DNA from: an uncultured Acidobacteriia bacterium
GTDB taxonomy: Bacteria > Acidobacteriota > Terriglobia > Bryobacterales > Bryobacteraceae
Assembly: GCA_903875575.1 (NCBI GenBank)
Contig: CAIQWJ010000097.1
Location: 62,001 to 126,000, forward strand
Length of the DNA stretch: 64,000 bases
Reading direction: 5' to 3'
Shown: piece after piece, positions 43,760 to 52,312 of the stretch
How positions within the stretch are numbered: the first letter of the stretch is position 1
Layout of the letters: every line of letters starts with the position of its first letter
The notes under the pieces: model-generated
Told to the model about the DNA's origin: nothing
The model's database searches: none
What the model saw: the letters and a program-made list of their open reading frames with translations, nothing else
Made by a program: the position numbers and the translations under genes

Positions 43760-44521
43760 ATGTCAAACGCATCCAGCCTCCTCCTTCTCGCGGCGGTCGC
43801 ACTCCCGCTGACCCTCTCTGCCCAAATCGTCGACGACTACAATCCGCCACGCGCCCAATGCTGCCTCCTTGGCACCGCCCAAACCCTGGCCAACGCCTTA
43901 CAGGACTGGAACCAGATGGGCCGCTACCACGCCGACAACGAAAAGCTCAAAGCTCAGCCCACCGATCCCGCCCGCGTCGTCTTCTTCGGCGACTCCATCA
44001 CCGACGGCTGGAAGCTCGCCAATTCCTTCCCCGGCAAGCCTTACGTTAACCGCGGCATCGGCGGCCAGGTGACCTCGCAAATGCTCGTTCGCATGTATGC
44101 CGACGTGATTGATCTCAAGCCCGCCGCCATGACTCTGCTCGCAGGCACCAACGACATCGCGCGCAACAACGGCCCCGTCACTCTGGAAATGATTGAAGAG
44201 AACACCATGGCCATCACCGAACTCGCCCAGGCCCACGGCATCAAAGTCATCCTGTGCTCGGTGACTCCCATCGCCGACTACGGCCGCGCCAAAATGAGCG
44301 AAGGTCGCCCGCCCTCCGACATTCTCAAAGTCAACGCGTGGATGAAAGCCTATGCCGCGAAAGTCGGTGCCATCTACGCCGACTATTTCAGCGCACTTGT
44401 GGACGACAAAGGCATGATGAAACCCGGCATCTCCGCCGATGGCCTGCACCCCAACGAAGAAGGCTACAAACTCATGGCACCGGTAGTTCAGGCCGCCATC
44501 GATCAGGCCCTGAAAAAGTAG
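43760..44521 (+). CDS. Secreted SGNH/GDSL-family hydrolase
   Basis: The 253-residue protein has a signal peptide (residues 1-22). SGNH blocks are complete: FFGDSITDGW (nucleophile Ser), GIGGQ, AGTNDIARN and DGLHPNEEGY with the catalytic Asp/His. It likely deacylates carbohydrates or lipids outside the cytoplasm. The substrate is not inferable. A tandem repeat follows 35 bases after the stop. Confidence 0.9.
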   Translation: MSNASSLLLLAAVALPLTLSAQIVDDYNPPRAQCCLLGTAQTLANALQDWNQMGRYHADNEKLKAQPTDPARVVFFGDSITDGWKLANSFPGKPYVNRGIGGQVTSQMLVRMYADVIDLKPAAMTLLAGTNDIARNNGPVTLEMIEENTMAITELAQAHGIKVILCSVTPIADYGRAKMSEGRPPSDILKVNAWMKAYAAKVGAIYADYFSALVDDKGMMKPGISADGLHPNEEGYKLMAPVVQAAIDQALKK

Positions 44522-44556
44522 TGCAGCCCTGGCCCTGACCACTCACGTAGGGTCAG

Positions 44557-44647
44557 GGCTTCGGCCCTGCCGCGGGGCTTCGGCCCTGCCGCGGGGCTTC
44601 GGCCCTGCCGCGGGGCTTCGGCCCTGCCGCGGGGCTTCCGCCCCGCG
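44557..44647. repeat. Tandem 19-bp GC-rich repeat, four units plus partial
   Basis: The unit GGCTTCGGCCCTGCCGCGG occurs four times head to tail from 44557 to 44632 without change. A fifth truncated unit (GGCTTCCGCCCCGCG) ends at 44647. Each unit can form a GGGGCTTCGGCCC stem-loop with a UUCG-type tetraloop. A single related unit follows the gene ending at 30625. Confidence 0.9.
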
Positions 44648-44670
44648 CAACCCGTCCCAAATCTTCCCTC

Positions 44671-45150
44671 TTAATGCAGTTGCGCCGCCAGATCCACCAT
44701 CAGCGGTTCCGCCTTAGCCTTCGGCAGCCCCACCACTCCCGCCAGATAGTGCAGCTTCGCAAAACCAAACAGCGGCTGATCCCCATACATCCCGAAATAC
44801 CCGCCAAAATTCGCCAGATACTCCGGATCCTTCTGCAACTCACCCTTCAGATCCAGCAGCATAAACGCCGCCGCCTGATTCGAATCCGTATCGATAATAA
44901 ACATCCGATACTTCTTCCCCTTCGTCACATACTCCGCCAATGACCCGCCCGGCAGCGACTTCATATCCAGAATATGATCCGGCACCACGCTCGTTGCGAC
45001 CTTGTCCTTATCCGGAAACACACTCGTATGATTCGCCACCGGCTTCGGCGTCGCGACCTTCGGAGCGGGAGCCGGCGCAGGCGCGGGATCAGAACCGCAG
45101 CCAGTCAACCCAATCACTAAAGCAAACACCCCAAAAACAGCAGTCCTCAT
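44671..45150 (-). CDS. Lipoprotein of unknown function
   Basis: The 159-residue protein has a clear lipobox, LTGC at residues 15-18, followed by an Ala-Pro repeat linker (SDPAPAPAPAPK). The remaining domain (HILDMKSLPGGSLAEYVTKG, GYFGMYGDQPLFGFAKLHY) is unrecognised. It should be anchored in the inner or outer membrane. It overlaps rfbB by four bases and is translated after it. Confidence 0.78.
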   Translation of the reverse strand: MRTAVFGVFALVIGLTGCGSDPAPAPAPAPKVATPKPVANHTSVFPDKDKVATSVVPDHILDMKSLPGGSLAEYVTKGKKYRMFIIDTDSNQAAAFMLLDLKGELQKDPEYLANFGGYFGMYGDQPLFGFAKLHYLAGVVGLPKAKAEPLMVDLAAQLH

Positions 45151-46166
45151 AGAACCGAAGCCCCCGCCTCACGCGCCCCGTACATCTGCTCGTAATACTT
45201 CCGATACTCCCCACTCCGGCAACGCCGCACCCACTCCGGATTGTCCTGATACCAGCGAATCGTCTGCGCCAGCCCATCGGCAAACGAAATCTCCGGCTTC
45301 CACCCCAGTTCCTGCGTCGTCTTCGTGAAATCGACTGCATACCGCCGGTCATGCCCCGGCCGATCCGTCACCCGCGTCATCAGCGATTCCGGCTTCCCCA
45401 GCGTCTTCAGCAGAGTCCGCAGCACCTCAATATTCGGCAGCGGATTCCCCCCGCCAATGTGATACGTCTCGCCCACACGCCCGCGCTCCAGCACCGCCCG
45501 CAGCGCCCGGCAGTTGTCCGTCACATGCACCCAGTCCCGAACCTGCATGCCATCGCCATAAACCGGAATCGGCCGGTCCTCCAGCACATTCGAAATCGCC
45601 AGCGGCAACAGCTTCTCCGGAAACTGATACGGCCCGTAGTTATTGCTCGTGCGCGTGATCAGCGTGTTCATGCCATGCGTACGCGCCGCCGCCCGCACAA
45701 ACAACTCGGCCGACGCCTTGCTCGCCGCATAAGGACTGCTCGCCTGCAGCGGATCGTCTTCCTTGAACCAGCCATCCGGCGGCATATCGCCACCCACTTC
45801 GTCCGTCGAAATATGCAAAAAGCGCTTCACCCGCCGCTGCCGCGACACTTCCAGCATGATCTGTGTGCCCAGCACATTCGTGAGCACAAATTCCTCTGCG
45901 CCCACAATGCTGCGGTCCACATGCGATTCCGCCGCGAAGTGCACCACCGCGTCGCAGTCTTCCGGCATCGCCGCCATGACCGCGCCCGCATCGCAAACAT
46001 CGCCCTTGACCAGCGAATATCCCGGATCCTTCGCGGCCTCTGTCAGGTTATCCAGATTGCCCGCATACGTCAGTTTGTCGAAGTTGATAATACGCGCGGA
46101 ACCCGCCATCTGGCGAATGAATTCCGACCCGATGAAGCCCGCCCCGCCGGTCACGAAAATAGTCAT
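45147..46166 (-). CDS. rfbB: dTDP-glucose 4,6-dehydratase
   Basis: The 339-residue extended SDR has the NAD motif TGGAGFIGSEFIRQM at the N-terminus. The catalytic STDE (HISTDEVGG) and YxxxK (SPYAASKASAEL) are followed by RTSNNYGPYQFPEKLLPLAI, characteristic of RfbB. It converts dTDP-glucose to dTDP-4-keto-6-deoxyglucose for rhamnose or related sugars of surface polysaccharide. No rfbA, C or D is adjacent. An ABC-2 polysaccharide-type exporter permease lies 3 kb away. Confidence 0.92.
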   Translation of the reverse strand: MTIFVTGGAGFIGSEFIRQMAGSARIINFDKLTYAGNLDNLTEAAKDPGYSLVKGDVCDAGAVMAAMPEDCDAVVHFAAESHVDRSIVGAEEFVLTNVLGTQIMLEVSRQRRVKRFLHISTDEVGGDMPPDGWFKEDDPLQASSPYAASKASAELFVRAAARTHGMNTLITRTSNNYGPYQFPEKLLPLAISNVLEDRPIPVYGDGMQVRDWVHVTDNCRALRAVLERGRVGETYHIGGGNPLPNIEVLRTLLKTLGKPESLMTRVTDRPGHDRRYAVDFTKTTQELGWKPEISFADGLAQTIRWYQDNPEWVRRCRSGEYRKYYEQMYGAREAGASVL

Positions 46167-46196
46167 GTTTGTTTTCTCTGCGATTCCGCCTGAAAC

Positions 46197-46484
46197 TCAG
46201 GCCTCTTCCGGCATAACATCCGCGGGCAGTTCGCCATCCGTCGGCAACGTCTCCGCTGCCGCCCTCGCTGCTGCTGCGGCCGCCTTCTCCAGTGCCAGTG
46301 CAGCCTTGCGCGGATCTACCTTCGGCGGCGGCGCTTGCTCGTGCCGGAAATCGTGATCCCCGTGACACGTGCGGCATCGAACCTTGGCCGGCTCGTCGTT
46401 CAGCAGCGACACCACCAGATGGTTCATCACCCGCTTGCATTTCACGCAGTAATCGTCGATATCGTCGCCGAGCCGGGCACGCAT
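46197..46484 (-). CDS. Small zinc-ribbon protein
   Basis: The 95-residue protein has two CxxC pairs, YCVKCKRVMNH and VRCRTCHGDHDFRH, suggesting one zinc ribbon in the first half, and an Ala-rich charged helix after it. The function is unknown. It lies between rfbB and another hypothetical on the same strand with short gaps, so it is probably cotranscribed. Confidence 0.65.
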   Translation of the reverse strand: MRARLGDDIDDYCVKCKRVMNHLVVSLLNDEPAKVRCRTCHGDHDFRHEQAPPPKVDPRKAALALEKAAAAAARAAAETLPTDGELPADVMPEEA

Positions 46485-46511
46485 GTCTTTGAGTCTCTGT
46501 ATCTTTCTCTT

Positions 46512-46973
46512 CTACGCCTGCGCCTGCGGAGCTTCCGCCGCAGCAGGCGGTTGCGCTCCCGCCGGTTGTGCCGGCGGAGCTCCCGAAAGCGGTGCAGGCA
46601 GCGATGCCTGCGGCGGAGGCTCCGGCACAAACCATCGCGCTTCCTCGAAGCCCACGTATTTGCAGATCTTCAGTTTCCCCGTACCTGTCAACACCGTGGG
46701 CGGCGCAGCAACTTCAACCGCAGTCTCGCCTTCCGCAACAGGCGCGGTTTCCATAACAGCCACCCGCTCCAGCGCCTCCAGCAAATCCCCCACATGCAGC
46801 GGCTGCTCCGTATTCCGCAGCAGCGCCCACGCCGCATATTCGTTATCGGCCTCAATCTCCGCCGCCGCCTCATAGTCCTTCGGCTTGACGTTCGCCATGC
46901 CCGAGACGTGCGCGGCGCTCCGGAACTGTTGTCTCGGTGCGTCCTTCATTCGGTGAATTCGGAAGACTGGCAT
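46512..46973 (-). CDS. Hypothetical protein with Pro/Ala-rich tail
   Basis: The 153-residue protein has MPVFRIHRMKDAPRQQFRS at the start, EADNEYAAWALLRNTEQPLH in the middle and YVGFEEARWFVPEPP before a Pro/Ala/Gln-rich end. Similar short proteins occur as hypotheticals in Acidobacteria as far as I recall. No fold is recognised. Confidence 0.6.
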   Translation of the reverse strand: MPVFRIHRMKDAPRQQFRSAAHVSGMANVKPKDYEAAAEIEADNEYAAWALLRNTEQPLHVGDLLEALERVAVMETAPVAEGETAVEVAAPPTVLTGTGKLKICKYVGFEEARWFVPEPPPQASLPAPLSGAPPAQPAGAQPPAAAEAPQAQA

Positions 46974-47045
46974 AAACGTTCATTGTATGACGTGCCACGC
47001 GCGAACGGCAAAGCCCTCTTTCGCACAGCCTCCCCGCCGCTCCCC

Positions 47046-47633
47046 ATGCGCCGAAACGCGCCATCGGATATCTTGGTACTGTTGCCCTTCCACCCTGACA
47101 ATTATGGTCCGCGAATCGCGGAAATCCTCGCTCTCGGCAGTGATTCGGCCACCGCCGGCCCGCGCCCCATGGAGCTCTTCCCCAAAAAATGCACCTCTGA
47201 GGAAATGCGCCTCACCCTCCTGAACACAGACGCACGCCAACTCTTCCCCCACTCCCGCGACCCCGAAGCCGCCCTCAGCGGCCTCTTCCTCTACTTCTCC
47301 TGCCTCAAAGAGTCGCACGACCTCCTCCACCAGTTCGCCTCCCTCGACGGCGCCTACTGGCACGGCATTATGCATCGCATGGAAGGCGACCTCTACAATG
47401 CCGATTACTGGTTCTACCGCACCGTCGGCCACCCCGCCTATCCCGCCGTACACCGCGAAGCCGTCAAGCTCGGCTACCGGCCCGACGCCCCCGAGTGGGA
47501 CCCCTTCGCCTTCGTCCGTTTCTGTGAAGCCGCCGCCCGTTCCAAAGACGACGATCTCGCCAAACGCGTCCAGCTCGCCGAATGGCAGGTCCTCTTCGAT
47601 TGGTCCGCGTCACCCGAAAGGTCGTCACGTTGA
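47046..47633 (+). CDS. Hypothetical cytosolic protein upstream of an HlyD-type adaptor
   Basis: From ATG 47046 the protein has 195 residues. The open frame extends far upstream, but that part overlaps two minus-strand genes. Features are LFPHSRDPEAALSGLFLYFS, YWHGIMHRMEGDLYNADYWF and HREAVKLGYRPDAPEWDPF, a conserved-looking His/Trp-rich alpha-helical protein without known motifs. Its stop (TGA) overlaps the TTG start proposed for the next gene. Confidence 0.68.
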   Translation: MRRNAPSDILVLLPFHPDNYGPRIAEILALGSDSATAGPRPMELFPKKCTSEEMRLTLLNTDARQLFPHSRDPEAALSGLFLYFSCLKESHDLLHQFASLDGAYWHGIMHRMEGDLYNADYWFYRTVGHPAYPAVHREAVKLGYRPDAPEWDPFAFVRFCEAAARSKDDDLAKRVQLAEWQVLFDWSASPERSSR

Positions 47634-48835
47634 AGAAGATCGTCCTCGCCCTGGTGCTCCTCGCCATCCTCGCCGGTGGCTACTGGACCTACCAGTTCAA
47701 GACCACCCCGCCCACCGTGCCCTTCGCCAAAACGCAGCGGCAGAAAATTTCCAACAACCTCTCCACCAACGGCAAAGTGGAACCGCAGGATTTCACCGAA
47801 GTCCGCACCGATATCCAGGGCCTCATCCGCAAACTCTCCATCCATCAGGGCGACACTGTCTCCCAGGGCCAGGTCATCGCCGAACTCAGCCAGCCCGGTC
47901 TCGATCAGGAACTCCAGACCGCCGAAGCACGCGTCGCCCAGGCCCGCGCCGAACTCGCCACCCTCTCCTCCGGTCGCCCCGCCGACCTCGCTGAAATCGA
48001 TGGCAACCTCGCCATCCTCCGCAAACAGCGCGAACAAGCCGTCGCCACCGTCGACACACTCACCTCGCTCGTCAAAAAACAAGCAGCCACCACCCTCGAA
48101 CTCCGCGAAGCTCAGGACGCCGTCAGCGTGCTCGATACGCGCATCCAGGCCCTCGCTCAGCGCCGCCCCTTACTCGTCAACAAAAGCGAGCTCGACGCCG
48201 CCCAGGCCCGCATCCGCGAAACAGAAGCTGGCGTAGCCCTGGCCAAATCGCATCTCGCCCAGAACGCCATCCTCGCCCCCATGTCCGGCGTGGTTTACGA
48301 TCTTCCCGCGCGCGAAGGCACCTACCTCCACCCCGGCGATCTCCTCGGTTCCATCGGCAAGCTCGATCCCGTCCGCGTCCGTGTCTACGTCGATGAGCCC
48401 GAACTCGGTCGCGTCGCCATCGGCCAACCCGTCCGCATCACCTGGGACGCCCTGCAAGGCAAGGATTGGCAAGGCACCGTCGATAAGCGACCCACCCAGG
48501 TCATCTCCCTCGGAGCCCGCCAGGTCGGCGAAGTCCTCTGCACCATTCATAACGAGGGCCCCGAACTCATCCCCGGCACCAACGTGAACGCCTTCATCCT
48601 CACTCAAGTAGTGGAAAACGCCCTAACCATCCCCAAAACGGCAGTACGCCGCGAACGAGGCACGGGAGTCTATACCCTCCAGCCAGACGGCACAGTCAAG
48701 TGGGCAAACATCATCACCGGAGCCTCCGACGCCCTGCACGTAGAAGTAACCAGTGGCCTCGCCGAAGGCGACTCCGTCATGCTCCCCTCAGACCAAACCA
48801 TCCACGAAGGCACAAAAGTAAGGGCAACGTACTAA
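47630..48835 (+). CDS. HlyD/RND-type periplasmic adaptor subunit
   Basis: A TTG at 47630 with GAAAGG upstream begins MKKIVLALVLLAILAGGYWT, a membrane anchor. An ATG at 47582 would add 16 residues overlapping the previous gene. The 401-residue protein has the adaptor plan: lipoyl-like hairpin halves (SIHQGDTVSQGQVIAELSQ and NAILAPMSGVVYDLPAREGT) around a coiled coil (about 90-190), then a beta-barrel (VYVDEPELGRVAIGQPVRI). No pump subunit is adjacent, so the partner transporter is unknown. Confidence 0.82.
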   Translation: MKKIVLALVLLAILAGGYWTYQFKTTPPTVPFAKTQRQKISNNLSTNGKVEPQDFTEVRTDIQGLIRKLSIHQGDTVSQGQVIAELSQPGLDQELQTAEARVAQARAELATLSSGRPADLAEIDGNLAILRKQREQAVATVDTLTSLVKKQAATTLELREAQDAVSVLDTRIQALAQRRPLLVNKSELDAAQARIRETEAGVALAKSHLAQNAILAPMSGVVYDLPAREGTYLHPGDLLGSIGKLDPVRVRVYVDEPELGRVAIGQPVRITWDALQGKDWQGTVDKRPTQVISLGARQVGEVLCTIHNEGPELIPGTNVNAFILTQVVENALTIPKTAVRRERGTGVYTLQPDGTVKWANIITGASDALHVEVTSGLAEGDSVMLPSDQTIHEGTKVRATY

Positions 48836-49049
48836 CGAACAACGAACGACCAAATCTCCCAACGAACGACCAATCTCACCACGAACCAAACAAATCTTCA
48901 CGAACCAAACAAATCTTAGAGAGCCGCGACCGCAAGGGAGCGATCTTCAAACCCGCATCCCGGCACCCAGTGACTCCGAACCAACTCCGCAGCCGCCGTA
49001 GCTGACAGCTGACCGCTGAAAGCCGATGTGTTGTAAGCGCCGCAGCCAC
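48836..49049. repeat. Intergenic repeat patch
   Basis: Short direct repeats occur back to back: CAACGAACGACCA twice and CACGAACCAAACAAATCTT twice (within 48838-48918). They are followed by AGAGCCGCGACCGCAAGGGA, which resembles a dispersed repeat I associate with Solibacter-type genomes, and a GCTGACAGCTGACCGCTGAAAG run like one at 51777-51812. No gene is seen. Confidence 0.55.
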
Positions 49050-49898
49050 TCACAACACATCAGCAAACCCCTTCTTCATCTGCCGGAAAAACAGCCCCCC
49101 CAGCACAAACATCGCTACCGCAAATCCAGCCGCCGCAGCCAAATCCACCAGCGGCGGCATCCCCGTCCCCAGCAGCATCACCCGATACGCCTGCACCACG
49201 TACGACATCGGATTCCACAACAACACATACCGCTTCCACCCCAAAAACCTCCCCGGCGGCACCAGAATCGGCGTAATCCAGAACCAGAACGTGAACGCCA
49301 CGGTCGCCACCTGCGCCGTGTCCCGCAGATAAACCTGCAGCGCCGCCGCCATCCACCCCAGCCCCACCCCAAACAGCCCCAGAATCGGCATATAGACCAG
49401 CAGCAGCCCCAGCGCCGGGTTCACATGTCCCTGATATACCCCCGCCACCACAATCGCCAGCGCCGTCACCACCACATTGCTCGTCAGCGACGAAAGAAAG
49501 ATCGAAACCGGCAATATTTCCGAAGGAAACATCGTCTTCGTGATCAGATTCGCGTGTTCCACCACCGAACTGGCCGACCGCAGCACCGTCTCGCTAAAGA
49601 GCAGCCATGGCAGCATCCCCACAAACAAATTCAGCGGGAAGTTGTCCGTCAACCCGTCCTTGTCCACCGTCGTCTTGTTCAGAATCTGAAATACAAAAAC
49701 ATAGCTCGCCCACAGCACCAGCGGGTGAATGATGCTCCACACCCAGCCCGCGGCAGACCCCACGTATCTCTGCTGAATATCCCGCTTAACTAACTGAAAA
49801 AGAAGGCTCTTACCCTGTACAAGGTTGCGCGCAAAATAACTGCCTGGAATTCTGACTGGCAAGCCGGGATGGTACCAACGTTTTGGGTTGACATGCAA
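49050..49898 (-). CDS. ABC-2 type polysaccharide export permease
   Basis: The 282-residue protein has six membrane helices and the Wzm/TagG signature near the N-terminus (LLFQLVKRDIQQRYVGSAAG, WSIIHPLVLW). This family exports O-antigen or teichoic-acid-type polymers with a nucleotide-binding partner (Wzt/TagH). No such ATPase is present in the window, so the permease is an orphan here. The start codon lies inside an inverted repeat, GGTTG-ACATG-CAACC (49886-49900). Confidence 0.85.
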   Translation of the reverse strand: MHVNPKRWYHPGLPVRIPGSYFARNLVQGKSLLFQLVKRDIQQRYVGSAAGWVWSIIHPLVLWASYVFVFQILNKTTVDKDGLTDNFPLNLFVGMLPWLLFSETVLRSASSVVEHANLITKTMFPSEILPVSIFLSSLTSNVVVTALAIVVAGVYQGHVNPALGLLLVYMPILGLFGVGLGWMAAALQVYLRDTAQVATVAFTFWFWITPILVPPGRFLGWKRYVLLWNPMSYVVQAYRVMLLGTGMPPLVDLAAAAGFAVAMFVLGGLFFRQMKKGFADVL

Positions 49899-49939
49899 CC
49901 TTAAAGAGTGTTAACCTAGGTTTCTCGACTTAGGCAGTA

Positions 49940-49960
49940 TCGTACTTATATTAAGTACGA
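49940..49960. promoter_or_regulatory. Perfect 21-bp palindrome between divergent genes
   Basis: TCGTACTTA-TAT-TAAGTACGA has 9-bp perfect arms. It lies about 40 bases upstream of the ABC-2 permease start and 80 bases upstream of the M23 peptidase start. Its length and AT-rich centre suggest a binding site for a dimeric regulator. Confidence 0.5.
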
Positions 49961-50041
49961 GCATTCAAAAAACTCACCCCATCGGCGCCGCCTCCGAACC
50001 GCTTTTGCAGTTAGAAGCGGATGGCGCTCAGGAGAAGGTAT

Positions 50042-50932
50042 TTGAAGCAGGATTATTTCATCGTTGTACTGGCGCATTCCCTCCACGGACGTCTCCGTCG
50101 TGTTCACGTGCCTCATCGCTTTTTGTACGGCACCTTTGGCGTCCTCGGCTTTGCCATGCTTTGCCTGTTCGGCGTCGCCGGCAGCTATGCCCGCATGGCC
50201 CTCAAAGTTTCCAACTACAACTCCCTCCAGCACGAGACCGACCTTCTTCGCCACCGTTACGATAGCCTCCAGAAGCAGGTCAAGGAAACCAACCAGCAGT
50301 TGGCCACCCTCCAGGTTCTCGCCAATGAAGTTTCCACCGCTTACGGCATCCGGAACCAGATCGCAGGCACGCCCGACCTTATCGGTGAAGCCCCGCTGAT
50401 CCCCACCATGGGTGATTCCCTCGCCGAATACAACTATCTCCGTTCCTCCACCTTCGCGCGCCGCAGCCGCAACATCTTCTCACGGGCCGATATCAACATC
50501 ACCCCCGGCATCTGGCCCGTCGTCGGTCGCCTGGAAAGTGGTTTCGGCTCCCGGTCGGATCCCTTCTCCGGTGAAGGCGCCCGTCACCCCGGCCTCGATA
50601 TCGGTGCCCCCCTGGGCACGCCCGTCAAAGCCGCCGCCGATGGCATCGTCATTCAGGCCGGCTGGAGCGGCGGTTACGGACGCTGCGTCGTCATCGATCA
50701 TGGCAACGGCTACCAGACATGGTACGGCCATCTCTCCAAGATCGACGCCATCGAAGGCCAGGAAATCCGTCAGGGCGATATCCTCGGCAACGTCGGTATG
50801 ACCGGCCGAGCCACCGGACCGCACCTGCACTACGAAGTTCGCGTCCACTCGACGCCGGTCAATCCGTACCGCTTCCTCGCCCACGCCATGGTCTCGCGTA
50901 CCGAGCCTGTGGCAAACGGCGGACTCTTCTAA
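50042..50932 (+). CDS. M23-family peptidoglycan endopeptidase
   Basis: The start is most likely the TTG at 50042, because AGGAG (50030-50034) lies seven bases upstream, inside the longer ATG frame from 50021. The 296-residue protein has one membrane helix (about 28-50) and a coiled coil (about 60-105). The LytM domain has zinc ligands in RHPGLDIG and GPHLHYEV, with GYGRCVVIDHGNGY between. It should cut peptide crosslinks in the periplasm during growth or division. Confidence 0.9.
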   Translation: MKQDYFIVVLAHSLHGRLRRVHVPHRFLYGTFGVLGFAMLCLFGVAGSYARMALKVSNYNSLQHETDLLRHRYDSLQKQVKETNQQLATLQVLANEVSTAYGIRNQIAGTPDLIGEAPLIPTMGDSLAEYNYLRSSTFARRSRNIFSRADINITPGIWPVVGRLESGFGSRSDPFSGEGARHPGLDIGAPLGTPVKAAADGIVIQAGWSGGYGRCVVIDHGNGYQTWYGHLSKIDAIEGQEIRQGDILGNVGMTGRATGPHLHYEVRVHSTPVNPYRFLAHAMVSRTEPVANGGLF

Positions 50933-50950
50933 AAACGGTCGACAACTCAC

Positions 50951-51613
50951 TTGACGACCGCACGACACCCCGCCCTCCCCTGGGTTCTGCCTTTCGCCGT
51001 CTTCGTCGCCATGCTGGCGATCCAGTCGGTCATCCCCATCCCGGCACCCATCAAGCTGGCCGCGTCCCTGGCCGCCATCTTCGCGGTCTCACTCCCGGTT
51101 CTCCGCGGCGCGCCATCAAAGCCCGTCCTCAGCATCCTCCTGGGCCTCGCGGTCTTCGTCCTCTGGGTCGGACCCGACGTCGTTGTTCCCAATTGGCACC
51201 ACTTCTTTCTCTTCGATAACGGCATCGTCGGCCACCCCGCCGGCAACACCCCTCCGGCCTCCAAAAACGACCCCCTTTTCCTCATCTTCCGCATCGCCAT
51301 CAGCGTCATCGCCGTGCCCATTCTCGAAGAGCTCTTCTGGCGCGGCTGGCTCATGCGCTGGCTGATCGATTCGAACGACTTCACCCGCATCGCCCTCGGC
51401 ACCTACGCCCCGGCGGCCTTCTGGCTGGTAGCGGTGCTGTTCGCCTCAGAGCACGGCTCATTCTGGGACGTCGGCCTGCTGACGGGAATAGTCTACAACT
51501 GGTGGATGGTCCGCACCCGCAACCTCTGGGACTGCATCCTGATGCACGCCGTCACCAACGCCGCACTGGCCGCCTACGTTGTCATCGGCGGCCACTGGCA
51601 ATACTGGCTCTAG
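50951..51613 (+). CDS. CAAX-protease-related membrane protein (CPBP family)
   Basis: The frame starts at a TTG (MTTARHPALPWVLPF) and gives 220 residues with about seven hydrophobic helices. The active-site motifs of ABI/CAAX proteases are present: VPILEELFWRGWLMR, FASEHGSFWDVGLL and ILMHAVTNA. The layout fits the subset found in exosortase (PEP-CTERM) genomes. It lies 18 bases after the M23 gene and may be cotranscribed. The substrate is unknown. Confidence 0.82.
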   Translation: MTTARHPALPWVLPFAVFVAMLAIQSVIPIPAPIKLAASLAAIFAVSLPVLRGAPSKPVLSILLGLAVFVLWVGPDVVVPNWHHFFLFDNGIVGHPAGNTPPASKNDPLFLIFRIAISVIAVPILEELFWRGWLMRWLIDSNDFTRIALGTYAPAAFWLVAVLFASEHGSFWDVGLLTGIVYNWWMVRTRNLWDCILMHAVTNAALAAYVVIGGHWQYWL

Positions 51614-51805
51614 CCGGTCTGCTCACTTGTAAAACTTTTTATCCGTGTCCATCTGTGTTCATCTGTGGCTAAAGGTTGAACTCACAACCGGCAATGCCAC
51701 CGCAGCACCGCATCATACTCCGCCCGCATCCGCTCCCAATACGCCGCCTCCACCAGCCGTTCCTCAATGCCTTGAGCTGAAAGCTGATCGCTGACCGCTG
51801 ATCGC
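51614..51805. repeat. Dispersed-repeat-like intergenic sequence
   Basis: ATCCGTGTCCATCTGTGTTC followed by ATCTGTGGCTAA (about 51640-51672) is a degenerate internal tandem motif. A GCTGATCGCTGACCGCTGAT run follows at about 51783-51804. Similar low-complexity tracts occur between genes of many soil bacteria. A short minus-strand frame (to 51682) ends IEERLVEAAYWERMRAEYDA and might be the end of a small gene, but its start is inside the repeat. Confidence 0.5.
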
Positions 51806-52312
51806 TCAAAGCAACCGTTTACCCATTTCTCCACAAGTCCCCTTCCTCCTCGCCCGCCAGCAAGCCAGCGCCAGCGCAATCGCCAGATCGTCATGTTCCC
51901 CGTTCCCGTCCGCCCCCATCCGCACCTGCCCCCGCCCGTTCATCGAGGCCTTCACGTCCTTCAGTTCCCGCACCAGTTGACCACTCTCACGCGTAGCCCC
52001 AATCGTCAGCATCCCCTTCTCCAGCAGCACCAGCAACTCCGTCATCAAATCCCGTTTCGGCACCGAAGCATTCCCCGACCACATGCTGCCCGACCCCTTC
52101 TCGCCCCCCGTAATCGTCACCGCCGTCATCGCGCATCCCAGCCTCGCCGCCCGCAGCATATCCACCACCGGAGCCCCCACCCCGGTAGCATCCACCGCCA
52201 GACAACAATCCCCGTACAACGCATCGCTCATCACCATCTCCCGCACCCGAGCCACCACCACCACCGCCGAATAATCCCGTTTCTGCCCCAAATCCAGCCC
52301 CAAAAAATACAT
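51806..52312 (-). CDS. Terminase-type nuclease domain, stand-alone
   Basis: The 168-residue protein corresponds to the C-terminal RNase-H-fold nuclease of phage large terminase. The three acidic sites are D7 (FLGLDLGQKRDYS), D42 (LAVDATGVGAP) and the HDD pair in NGEHDDLAIALALACW. It lies 50 bases downstream of an ATPase gene that matches the other half. No portal, capsid or small terminase gene is nearby. It is intact and starts at a sensible ATG. Confidence 0.8.
   Translation of the reverse strand: MYFLGLDLGQKRDYSAVVVVARVREMVMSDALYGDCCLAVDATGVGAPVVDMLRAARLGCAMTAVTITGGEKGSGSMWSGNASVPKRDLMTELLVLLEKGMLTIGATRESGQLVRELKDVKASMNGRGQVRMGADGNGEHDDLAIALALACWRARRKGTCGEMGKRLL

Noticed and set aside
44557-44647. 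CRISPR array
   Set aside because: Units are contiguous with no spacers between them.
46335-47045. Upstream extension of the 195-residue hypothetical
   Set aside because: Arg-rich sequence opposite two minus-strand genes; the natural start is ATG 47046.
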